The notes below the pieces were generated by a model that was not told the DNA's origin, did not search any database, and saw only the letters and a list, made by a program, of their open reading frames with translations. Made by a program: the position numbers and the translations under genes. From Nocardia cyriacigeorgica (GTDB taxonomy: Bacteria; Actinomycetota; Actinomycetes; Mycobacteriales; Mycobacteriaceae), in the NCBI RefSeq assembly GCF_029868385.1, contig NZ_JARWNX010000017.1, positions 1 to 54,954 on the forward strand: 54,954 nt of DNA, given 5' to 3'. This document shows positions 25,003 through 32,011 of the stretch, in pieces; within the stretch, counting starts at the first letter, position 1; every line of letters begins with the position of its first letter.

Positions 25003-25617
25003 ATGAGTACCCGCCGCCGACTCGCCCCGGAGGAACGCCGCCGACTGCTGCTGGACGCCGGTGCGCGGCTGTTCGCCGAACGGCCCTATGACGCGGTGCT
25101 GATGGAGGACGTCGCCACCGCGGCCGGTGTCTCCCGCGCCCTGCTCTACCGACATTTCCCGAACAAACGCGATCTCTTCGCCGCCGTGTACGAGCGCGCC
25201 GCCGCCGATCTGCTGGTCGCCACCGAGTTCGACACCACCACTCCCCTCGCCGAGCAGCTCGCCGCCGGATTGGACGCCCACTTCGACTATTTCGAAGCCA
25301 ACGCGCATTCGGTGATCGCCGCCAACCAGGTGCTCGCGACCGATCCGACGATCCAGGCGATCATCTCCGGTGAACTGGGCGAATTGCGGATGCGGCTGCT
25401 CGACATCCTCGGTGTGCGCGGGCAGCTGCGCGAGGCCACGTCGGCGGTGCTGATGTCATGGCTGACCTTCGTGCGCGTACTGACGATCGAATGGCTGACC
25501 AACCGCAGCCTCACCAGACAGCAGCTGCATCAGGTCAGTGTCGGCGCACTGCTCGGTGCGCTCGATCCACTGCTGGATCTGGCGAACCACCCGCTGACCG
25601 CGACCGACGAACCGTAG
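25003..25617 (+). CDS. TetR-family transcriptional regulator
   Basis: A 204-residue repressor. The DNA-binding domain (about 8-55) has RRRLLLDAGARLFAE, then EDVATAAGVSRALLYRHFPNK. The ligand domain has no recognisable signature. It is divergent from the DUF4345 gene and probably represses both through the two palindromes at 24940 and 24975. The ATG at 25003 was preferred to a GTG two codons earlier. The stop lies 1 base from the stop of truB on the other strand, so the transcripts converge directly. Confidence 0.9.
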   Translation: MSTRRRLAPEERRRLLLDAGARLFAERPYDAVLMEDVATAAGVSRALLYRHFPNKRDLFAAVYERAAADLLVATEFDTTTPLAEQLAAGLDAHFDYFEANAHSVIAANQVLATDPTIQAIISGELGELRMRLLDILGVRGQLREATSAVLMSWLTFVRVLTIEWLTNRSLTRQQLHQVSVGALLGALDPLLDLANHPLTATDEP

Positions 25618-25618
25618 G

Positions 25619-26533
25619 TCAGACCAGGCCGCGCGGTCGGATCACCATGACCGGTGCGGCCCGCTTGCCCTTCTCCTCCAGCAGGGCGATGGCGGTCCCG
25701 TCCTCGGTCAGCGCCGCGTACACCCCCGGTATGCCGACCGGGTCGAGCCAGCGACCGTCGCGCAACGATTCGGACTGGGCGGGGTCGATCACCCGGTGCG
25801 CGAACGCGGTACGGACGGCGGCGTCGATATCGAGACTCAGATCGGGGCCGTCGGCGAGCTGGTCGAGGGTGCGGGCATGGTCGAGGGTGAACGGCCCGAC
25901 CCTGGTGCGGCGCAGGGCGGTCAGATGCCCACCGACGCCGAGCGCGACGCCGAGGTCGCGGGCCAGTGCACGCACATAGGTGCCCGAGGAGCACTCGACG
26001 ACGACATCCAGGTCCACGAATTCGTCGATATCGCGGCGTGCGAGCACCTCGAAGCGGTCGACGGTGACCGGCCGGGCGGCCAACCGCACCTCCTCACCGG
26101 CGCGGTGGCGGGCGTAGGCGCGTTCGCCGTCGATCTTGATGGCGCTCACGGTGGCGGGGACCTGCTGGATCTCACCGGTCAATGCGCTGATCCCGGCCGT
26201 GATGGCGGTATCGGTGACGGCGGTCGCGGGCGTGGTGGAGACGATCTCGCCTTCGGCGTCGTCGGTGGTCCGCGCCTGACCGAGCCGGATGGTCGCGGTG
26301 TAGGCCTTGGTGGTCAGGGTGAGCAGTCCGAGCAGTTTGGTGGCGCGTTCGATGCCGAGCACGAGTACGCCCGTCGCCATCGGGTCGAGCGTGCCCGCAT
26401 GACCGACCTTCTTGGTGCGCAACAGTTTCCGGCAGCGAGCGACCACATCGTGGCTGGTCATTGCGCCGTCTTTGTCGACGATCAGCAGACCGCCGAGCCC
26501 GTCCGGTCCGAGCACCGGTTTATCGGCGGCCAT
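25619..26533 (-). CDS. truB: tRNA pseudouridine synthase B
   Basis: A 304-residue enzyme that makes pseudouridine 55 in the T-loop of tRNAs. The catalytic aspartate is D50 in KVGHAGTLDPMATG. Other family blocks are KLLGLLTLTTKAY and CSSGTYVRALARDLG. A C-terminal extension resembling the actinobacterial TruB C-domain follows. The start overlaps the stop of pptT by 1 base, so the two are coupled. The position in the rbfA-nrnA-dinF-pptT-truB block matches mycobacteria. Confidence 0.96.
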   Translation of the reverse strand: MAADKPVLGPDGLGGLLIVDKDGAMTSHDVVARCRKLLRTKKVGHAGTLDPMATGVLVLGIERATKLLGLLTLTTKAYTATIRLGQARTTDDAEGEIVSTTPATAVTDTAITAGISALTGEIQQVPATVSAIKIDGERAYARHRAGEEVRLAARPVTVDRFEVLARRDIDEFVDLDVVVECSSGTYVRALARDLGVALGVGGHLTALRRTRVGPFTLDHARTLDQLADGPDLSLDIDAAVRTAFAHRVIDPAQSESLRDGRWLDPVGIPGVYAALTEDGTAIALLEEKGKRAAPVMVIRPRGLV

Positions 26534-27198
26534 CAGGTGTGCACGATCGCGGTGAGGATGAAACCGTCGGCGATCTGCCAGCGGCCGTCGAACGAAGTGA
26601 GCGGTACGCCGCCGTCGGTCACCTGACCGGGGATCAGCAGGTCGCTGTGGAAGGTGCCCGAGGCCTTGTCGGAGGCGTCATCGATGGTGAAGGTGATGTG
26701 CGCGTCCTCGAAACCGAGCCAGCGCGCGGTGAGTGGCCACCACGCCTTGTAGGTGGCTTCCTTCGCGCAGAACAGCAACCGGTCCAGGTGCAGATCGGAC
26801 CCGGTGGCGCGCAGCCATTCGCGTTCCGCGGGCAGGCTCACCGAATCGAGCACACCGTCGGGCAGGGTCTCATGCGGTTCGGCGTCGATGCCGACGGAGC
26901 GGAACCGCAGCTTGTGGGCCAGCGCCGCCGCCCGATACCCGTCGCAGTGGGTGAGGCTGCCGACGATCCCGCGCGGCCATACCGGCGCGCCACGCTCGCC
27001 CTTGCCGATCGCGACCTCCGGCTCCCCCAGCTGCGCCAATGCCTGCCGGGCGCAGTGGCGCGCGCCGATGAAATCGCGCCGCCGCTTCTCCACCGACTTC
27101 GCGATCAGATGTTCCTCGGCCGGATGCGCCCGCAGTCCCTCCGGGTACACCAGCAACTCGGCCGACGCGACCCCGGCGGGCAGAATGTTCTCGATCAT
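26533..27198 (-). CDS. pptT: 4'-phosphopantetheinyl transferase, PptT type
   Basis: A 221-residue enzyme that activates carrier proteins of fatty acid, mycolic acid, polyketide and siderophore synthesis by attaching the CoA arm. Family motifs are GSLTHCDGY, then SVGIDAEPH and the KEATYKAWWPLT segment; the magnesium ligands are in GIDAE and FCAKE. The text follows Mycobacterium PptT closely (PEGLRAHPAEEHLIAKSV). The ATG at 27198 lies 8 bases after TAGGCT and has no ribosome site, so it is likely leaderless. An in-frame start at 27270 would add a non-family segment. Confidence 0.93.
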   Translation of the reverse strand: MIENILPAGVASAELLVYPEGLRAHPAEEHLIAKSVEKRRRDFIGARHCARQALAQLGEPEVAIGKGERGAPVWPRGIVGSLTHCDGYRAAALAHKLRFRSVGIDAEPHETLPDGVLDSVSLPAEREWLRATGSDLHLDRLLFCAKEATYKAWWPLTARWLGFEDAHITFTIDDASDKASGTFHSDLLIPGQVTDGGVPLTSFDGRWQIADGFILTAIVHT

Positions 27199-27206
27199 CG
27201 CGACCG

Positions 27207-27212
27207 AGCCTA
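27207..27212 (-). promoter_or_regulatory. -10 box of leaderless pptT promoter
   Basis: TAGGCT on the minus strand ends 8 bases before the ATG of pptT. It implies that pptT-truB has its own promoter besides any read-through from the upstream phosphoesterase gene. Confidence 0.5.
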
Positions 27213-27294
27213 ATGGGTGCGTCGGTAGGTGATCGCCCGCAGCCCCGTGCCGAGCGGACCGAAGACCCACCCGACCGACATCGCACCGGGAACG

Positions 27295-28251
27295 CTACTG
27301 TCCGCGGCGACGCTGCGCCTTGCTCCGCATCTCGGCCGCGGCCGCCTCCATCTCGGGAGTGACCTTGAAATGGCCGCCCCACGAGTTCAGGGTGCCGGGC
27401 GGATACTCGGGCACGGGCAGGATCTGGCGCAGCAGCTTGTCTGGCAGACCGCGACGCTGCCATTCGCGTGGATAGCCGAGCGACACCTCTTCGAAGCGGA
27501 CACCCTCGTAATAGGTGGTACGCGGGATGTGCAGATGGCCGTAGACCGAGCAGACCACGTTGTAGCGGATATGCCAGTCGGCGGTGAGGTCGGTGCCGCA
27601 CCACAGCGCGAATTCCGGATAGAACAGCACATCGGTGGGTTCGCGGACCAGCGGGAAATGGTTGATCAGCACCAACGGCGTGCCCTCGGGCAAGGCGTCG
27701 AGCTTGCGCTGGGTCACCTGGACCCGCGCATGGCACCAGGCGTCGCGGGTGAGGTACGGATCGGGTGAGAGCAGGAATTCGTCGGTGGCCACGACATTGC
27801 GTTCCCTGGCCACGGCCAGACCCTCGGCCTTGGTCGTGGTGCCCTCCGGCAGGAACGAGTAGTCGTAGAGCAAGAACATCGGCGCCAGCGTCACCGCACC
27901 GCCGTAGGCCTCCGCACCCGCGCCGCGCCACACCGGGAACGGGTCCTCGGGGGTGAGCACATCCAGATCCCGGCAGATCGACACCAGATACTCGTACCGG
28001 GCCACACCGTTCATCTGCACCGGATCCTTGGCCGTCGTCCACAGCTCATGGTTGCCCGGCACCCAGATCACGGTCTTGAAGCGGCTGCGCAGCAGCTCCA
28101 ACGACCACCGGATGTCATCGGACTTCTCCGCGACATCACCGGCCACGATCAGCCAGTCCTCCGGCGAATCGGGTTGGATCTGCTCGACGACGGGACGATT
28201 GCCCTGGTGCCCGACATGAATGTCGCTCACCGCCATCAACTTGGGTATCAC
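27295..28251 (-). CDS. Calcineurin-like metallophosphoesterase
   Basis: About 318 residues. The two-metal site motifs are in order: MAVSDIHVGH, then VAGDVAEK, then WVPGNHELW, later LINHFPL and a C-terminal SVYGHLHI. This is the conserved cytoplasmic phosphoesterase found upstream of pptT in mycobacteria, where it has been linked genetically with PptT function; the substrate here is unknown. The start is uncertain: GTG codons at 28251, 28254 and 28260 and the ATG at 28236 are all possible. 28251 was chosen for the AAGGTGG site 5 bases before it. The 243 bases upstream show no gene. Confidence 0.88.
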   Translation of the reverse strand: MIPKLMAVSDIHVGHQGNRPVVEQIQPDSPEDWLIVAGDVAEKSDDIRWSLELLRSRFKTVIWVPGNHELWTTAKDPVQMNGVARYEYLVSICRDLDVLTPEDPFPVWRGAGAEAYGGAVTLAPMFLLYDYSFLPEGTTTKAEGLAVARERNVVATDEFLLSPDPYLTRDAWCHARVQVTQRKLDALPEGTPLVLINHFPLVREPTDVLFYPEFALWCGTDLTADWHIRYNVVCSVYGHLHIPRTTYYEGVRFEEVSLGYPREWQRRGLPDKLLRQILPVPEYPPGTLNSWGGHFKVTPEMEAAAAEMRSKAQRRRGQ

Positions 28252-28494
28252 CACACCCACCTTGGCATAAGCGCGAGCGCGCGGTTGCGGCACCACCCGA
28301 CGACGGGTCACGAACACCGCACGGACCCGGCCGGACAGCCGCACGTCACCGGTAGCGCAGACGGCATCCGACTCACCGAAGGATCGACCACACCACCACT
28401 GCGAGACCGGAGGCCCGTCCCGACCGAGCACGAGGCGTCGCGCCGCACAGGTCGGACCGCAGTGACCACGCCCGCGACGCGCACGCCCGCTGGC

Positions 28495-29994
28495 TCATAC
28501 GCGACTGCGCGGAATCTCGGCGCCCACGGTGGCCCACCGCCCCGACGCCGCCCGCCACACGACGGCCGCCATCCGCAACACCATGAACGCGACCAGACCG
28601 GACCAGATCCCCGCGATCCCCCAGTCGAACACCAGCGACAGCCAGATGGCGGGCAGGAAACCGATCAGCGCCGCACCGAGCGTGGTAGTGCGCAGATAGG
28701 CGGCGTCACCGGCGCCGAGCAGCACGCCATCGAGCGCGAAGACGATGCCGGCCACCGGGATCAGCGCGACGAAGAACCACCACACCACCCCGGTGCGATC
28801 CAGTACCGCGGCGTCGTCGGTGAACAGTGGCGGGATCACCGCCGCTGCCGCGGCGAAGATCGCGGCCAGTACCAGCGCGAAGACCTCCGACCATCCGGTG
28901 ATCCGGCGGGCGAGGTGGCGGGCGCCGGGCGCATTGCCCGCACCGAGCGCCGCACCGACCAGGGTCTGCGCCGCGATGGCCAGCGAATCCAGGGTCAACG
29001 CAAGGAAATTCCACAATTGCAGCACCAGCTGATGCGTCGCCACCGACGCCGCACCGAACCGCGAGGCCACCGCGGCCGCCGAGACGAAACACGCTTGGAA
29101 GGCGAGGCTGCGCGCGATCAGATCACGGCCGAGCACCAGTTGTGCCCGCATGACCGAAGGCTGCGGCATCAGCGCGACGCGTTCGCGCATGAGGGCCGCG
29201 ACGAACAGTGTGGCCGTCACCGCCTGGCCGATGGCATTGGCCACCGCCGATCCGGGCAGCTCCAATCGCGGCGCACCCAGCAGACCGTGCACCAGGATCG
29301 GGCACAGCACCGCCGACAAGGCCAGTCCGGCAACGACATACGTCAACGGCCGCCGGGTCTGTTGCACACCGCGCATCCAGCCGTTGCCCGCCATGGACAA
29401 CAGGATCAGCGGCACCCCGAACAGCGCGATCCGCACCCAGTCCAGCGCCTCGGCCGCGATATCGCCACCACCCGAGATGGCCCCGACGATCGGCCTCGCG
29501 AAGATCTGCACGACCGCGACGATCACCAGCCCGATCCCAGCCGCCAGCCAACTCGCCTGCACCCCTTCGGCCACGGCACCGCGCTCGTCACCGGCGCCGT
29601 GTCGGCGCGCGGCCCGCGCCGTGGTGCCGTAGGCGAGGAAGGTCAGCTGCGAACTCACCTGCGCCAGAATCAATCCACCGACGGCGAGTCCGGCCAGTGC
29701 CAGCGCACCGAGACGTCCGACGACGGCGAGATCGAACAGCAGGTAGACGGGTTCGGCGACCAAGACCCCGAGCGTCGGCAACGCCAGTCCGAGAATCCGC
29801 CGCGGACCTGCCTCGACGGAGTCGTCCCCACGCGCGCCCGCGCCGAGATCGTCAGCGGACACGCTTCGGGTCGTCTCCGGTCCGGGCGGATCAGGCGCCG
29901 GTCGGGGGGCGGTCTGCATGCCGGGTTCGGTGCTGGGGACCGCAGGGCGGGCAGACGAACGCGAGGCTGGTGGCGGTTCGGCCTGCGCGCTCAT
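28495..29994 (-). CDS. dinF: MATE-family efflux transporter (DinF type)
   Basis: A 499-residue cation-coupled antiporter with twelve hydrophobic helices. A 60-residue proline/alanine-rich cytoplasmic N-terminus precedes them. Family marks are the first-helix EPVYLLFDLAVVGRLG block and the matching block in the second half (QTLVGAALGAGNAPGA). It overlaps nrnA by 4 bases, so the pair is translationally coupled, as in the same operon of other actinomycetes. It probably exports drugs or oxidised metabolites; the substrate is not predictable. Confidence 0.9.
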   Translation of the reverse strand: MSAQAEPPPASRSSARPAVPSTEPGMQTAPRPAPDPPGPETTRSVSADDLGAGARGDDSVEAGPRRILGLALPTLGVLVAEPVYLLFDLAVVGRLGALALAGLAVGGLILAQVSSQLTFLAYGTTARAARRHGAGDERGAVAEGVQASWLAAGIGLVIVAVVQIFARPIVGAISGGGDIAAEALDWVRIALFGVPLILLSMAGNGWMRGVQQTRRPLTYVVAGLALSAVLCPILVHGLLGAPRLELPGSAVANAIGQAVTATLFVAALMRERVALMPQPSVMRAQLVLGRDLIARSLAFQACFVSAAAVASRFGAASVATHQLVLQLWNFLALTLDSLAIAAQTLVGAALGAGNAPGARHLARRITGWSEVFALVLAAIFAAAAAVIPPLFTDDAAVLDRTGVVWWFFVALIPVAGIVFALDGVLLGAGDAAYLRTTTLGAALIGFLPAIWLSLVFDWGIAGIWSGLVAFMVLRMAAVVWRAASGRWATVGAEIPRSRV

Positions 29995-31022
29995 CCGAGT
30001 CCGGCCAGCAGTTCGGCGACGATCTCCTCCGGGGTGCCATGCGCGGTGTAGCCCGCGGCGTATCGGTGCCCGCCCCCGCCGAGGGCGGTGGCGACGGCGG
30101 AGACGTCGAGTCCGTCGTGACGGTCGGGTCCGCTGTCCTTGGAGCGCAACGACACCGTCCAGCGGCCGGGATCGGGCGATTCCTTGAACACCGCGGCGAC
30201 CCCGGCTTCGGCCGTGGTGCGCACGATATCGACGACGCTTTCGGCTTCCTCCTGGGTGACACCGTCCAGGTCGGCGCGGCGCACCAGGACGTACACGAGC
30301 CCGACGCCACCATGTGCGTCCGGCTCCAGGCGCGCGGTGCCGAGCACCCGCGACAGCATCGGCAGCCAGCCGAAGGGATGGGTGTCGAGCAGGGTCTGCG
30401 CGATCTCGGCACCGTCGATACCGGTGGCGAGCAGCCGTTCGGCCAGCTCATGGGTGCCGGGGCGCACCCAGCGGAACGATCCGGTATCGGTCACCAGACC
30501 GGCGTAGAGACAGTGCGCGACGGACCGGTCGATCGGCTCACCCCAGGCGTCGAACAGCCGGGTGAGCACGCTCGTGGTCGATTCCGCCCACGGGTCGATG
30601 AGATTGATCGTCCCGAAACGGGTGTTGGACCGGTGATGGTCGATGACCAGGGTCTCGGCCGCGCCGGTGAGCCGATCGGCCAGTGCGCCGAGCCGCGCGG
30701 CGCTGCCGCAGTCCACGGCCACCAGCAGATCCACCTCGTCCGGTACCTCGGCGGGCGACACCAGATGGTGCGCGCCGGGTAGTGAACTCATCGAAACCGG
30801 TAGCTGCGCGGGTTCGGCGAAGGACACCCGCACCGCGATTCCGCGTCGATGCAGGACCTGAGCCAATGCCAGCCCGCTGCCGATGGTGTCGGCGTCGGGC
30901 TGGACGTGGCACAGCACGGTGACCGATGCGGCGGCCGTCAACGCCTGTACCGCCGCGGCGAATTCCTCGGCGCCCGGCCGTGCCGTCTCCGCGCCGTCCG
31001 CGGTCTGTCCAGTTGTCGTCAT
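29991..31022 (-). CDS. nrnA: DHH/DHHA1 phosphoesterase, NrnA type (oligoribonuclease / pAp phosphatase)
   Basis: A 343-residue bifunctional enzyme family that degrades very short RNAs and 3'-phosphoadenosine 5'-phosphate, and in mycobacteria also acts on cyclic dinucleotide products. Metal ligands are in HVQPDADTIGS (about 39-49), VDCGSAARLG and VIDHHRSN (DHH at 128-130). The C-terminal DHHA1 substrate motif is GGGGHRYAAG. The ATG has only a weak GGTGGG site. The 5' leader contains the CRISPR-repeat-like element at 31039-31066, only 16 bases before the start codon. Confidence 0.93.
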   Translation of the reverse strand: MTTTGQTADGAETARPGAEEFAAAVQALTAAASVTVLCHVQPDADTIGSGLALAQVLHRRGIAVRVSFAEPAQLPVSMSSLPGAHHLVSPAEVPDEVDLLVAVDCGSAARLGALADRLTGAAETLVIDHHRSNTRFGTINLIDPWAESTTSVLTRLFDAWGEPIDRSVAHCLYAGLVTDTGSFRWVRPGTHELAERLLATGIDGAEIAQTLLDTHPFGWLPMLSRVLGTARLEPDAHGGVGLVYVLVRRADLDGVTQEEAESVVDIVRTTAEAGVAAVFKESPDPGRWTVSLRSKDSGPDRHDGLDVSAVATALGGGGHRYAAGYTAHGTPEEIVAELLAGLG

Positions 31023-31038
31023 CGCCCACCGCGAACTC

Positions 31039-31066
31039 GGATCGTCCCCGCGTACACGGGGAGCAC
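31039..31066 (-). repeat. Solitary type I-E CRISPR-repeat-like element
   Basis: A 28-base element in the rbfA-nrnA gap. Read on the minus strand it begins GTGCTCCCCG and ends CGCGGGGACGATCC, the form of actinobacterial type I-E repeats (GTGCTCCCCGCG ... CGGGGATGATCC). The 7-bp stem CCCCGTG/CGCGGGG, with one G-T pair, is the part that Cas6e recognises. Only one copy was seen and there is no spacer array, leader or cas gene in the window. It lies in the sense orientation of the nrnA transcript. Chance likeness to a GC hairpin cannot be excluded, but length, ends and stem all agree. Confidence 0.6.
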
Positions 31067-31067
31067 T

Positions 31068-31094
31068 GCCGATGGTCGAGTCATGACCATCGGC
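31068..31094. other. Stem-loop in the rbfA-nrnA gap
   Basis: GCCGATGGTC (31068-31077) pairs with GACCATCGGC (31085-31094), 10 bp with a 7-base loop. It begins 5 bases past the rbfA stop and ends one base from the CRISPR-like element. With no T tract it could be an attenuating terminator, a processing site or a 3'-end protector of rbfA mRNA. Confidence 0.55.
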
Positions 31095-31099
31095 GATGC

Positions 31100-31540
31100 C
31101 TAGTCCTCGTCACGCTCGACCTTGTACGGGTCGGTTTCTCCGGCGTGGGTGGCATTGGCCGCCACCTTCGCCACCTCGTCGTCGAGGGCCCTGGCCTTGG
31201 CCAGGAGATCCTCCATCTGCCGCGCCGCATCCGGCACGGTGTCGAGGACGAACGACAGCGTCGGGGTGAACTTGACGCCGGTCCCCTCGCCGACCTTCGA
31301 GCGCAGCACGCCCTTGGCCTTCTCCAGACCCGCCGCCGCAGCGGTGTAATCCGGTTCGGCGTCGATGGTTTCACCCATCACCGTGTAGTACACGGTGGCA
31401 TCACGTAGGTCGCCGGTGACCTTCGCGTCGGTAATGGTCACGAACCGCAGCCGCGGATCCTTCACCTCGTATTCGATCGCGGTAGCCACGATCGCCGAGA
31501 TCCGCTTGGCGAGTCGGCGTGCCCTGGCTTGATCCGCCAT
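31100..31540 (-). CDS. rbfA: 30S ribosome-binding factor A
   Basis: A 146-residue KH-like protein that helps mature the 5' end of 16S rRNA and is needed for 30S assembly and cold growth. Family blocks are [20 protein letters not shown], then [18 protein letters not shown] and [10 protein letters not shown]; an acidic tail follows. A clear AGGAAGGAG site precedes the ATG. Located between the DUF503 gene and nrnA, as in mycobacteria. Confidence 0.95.
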   Translation of the reverse strand: MADQARARRLAKRISAIVATAIEYEVKDPRLRFVTITDAKVTGDLRDATVYYTVMGETIDAEPDYTAAAAGLEKAKGVLRSKVGEGTGVKFTPTLSFVLDTVPDAARQMEDLLAKARALDDEVAKVAANATHAGETDPYKVERDED

Positions 31541-31643
31541 GGCCGCTCCTTCCTCACGTTATGAGATCTGTATCCAATTGCGGTGGCAGTGGGGCCCTAC
31601 GTGGTCACGCAAGCCGCCTCCTTCGGGCCCGTCGCTGCCACCG

Positions 31644-31934
31644 CTAATCTTCAGGTCCGAAGACCCGGCGGCGTACCGCCAGCAACTGTAACTCCGGACG
31701 TGCCGCGACATGCCGTTCACATTTGTCGAGGACCTCGCTGAGGTGGTCCATTCCGGCACTGACCATGGCCACTCCCAGCAGTGTGCGGCGGTAGCGGTCA
31801 TGGTCCCCGCCCTCGGCGGCACTCACCCCGAAGCGTTGCAGTTCGGCCAGGATCGGCCGGATCACCGAACGCTTCTCTTTCAGCGAATGCACATCTCCGA
31901 GCAGGATGTCGAACTCGAGTGCACCGAGGTACAC
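31644..31934 (-). CDS. DUF503 family protein (YlxP-like)
   Basis: A 96-residue small protein with the family start YLGALEFDILLGDVHSLKEKRS and the conserved VRPILAELQRFGVSAAE. Members are nearly always found between infB and rbfA and are thought to be connected with ribosome maturation. The GTG at 31934 has a GGAGG site 4 bases upstream. The 103 bases to rbfA show no gene. Confidence 0.88.
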   Translation of the reverse strand: MYLGALEFDILLGDVHSLKEKRSVIRPILAELQRFGVSAAEGGDHDRYRRTLLGVAMVSAGMDHLSEVLDKCERHVAARPELQLLAVRRRVFGPED

Positions 31935-31962
31935 ACAACCTCCAGTTCCGAGCGACGCGACC

Positions 31963-31997
31963 GGGTGACCGGCGGAGAGGAAACCCGCCGGTCACCC
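31963..31997 (-). terminator. Stem-loop after infB
   Basis: GGGTGACCGGCGG (31963-31975) pairs with CCGCCGGTCACCC (31985-31997), 13 bp with a 9-base loop, 14 bases past the infB stop. It has no T tract. It may separate nusA-ylxR-infB from DUF503-rbfA or act as a partial terminator. Confidence 0.6.
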
Positions 31998-32011
31998 GAT
32001 ATCGGTCACGA

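Noticed and set aside
8555..25617. Prophage or insertion-sequence island
   Set aside because: No integrase, transposase, phage structural gene, terminal repeats or tRNA target were found; all intact genes are metabolic or regulatory.
31039..31066. A full CRISPR array
   Set aside because: Only one repeat-like unit is present, with no second copy at spacer distance and no cas genes in the window.
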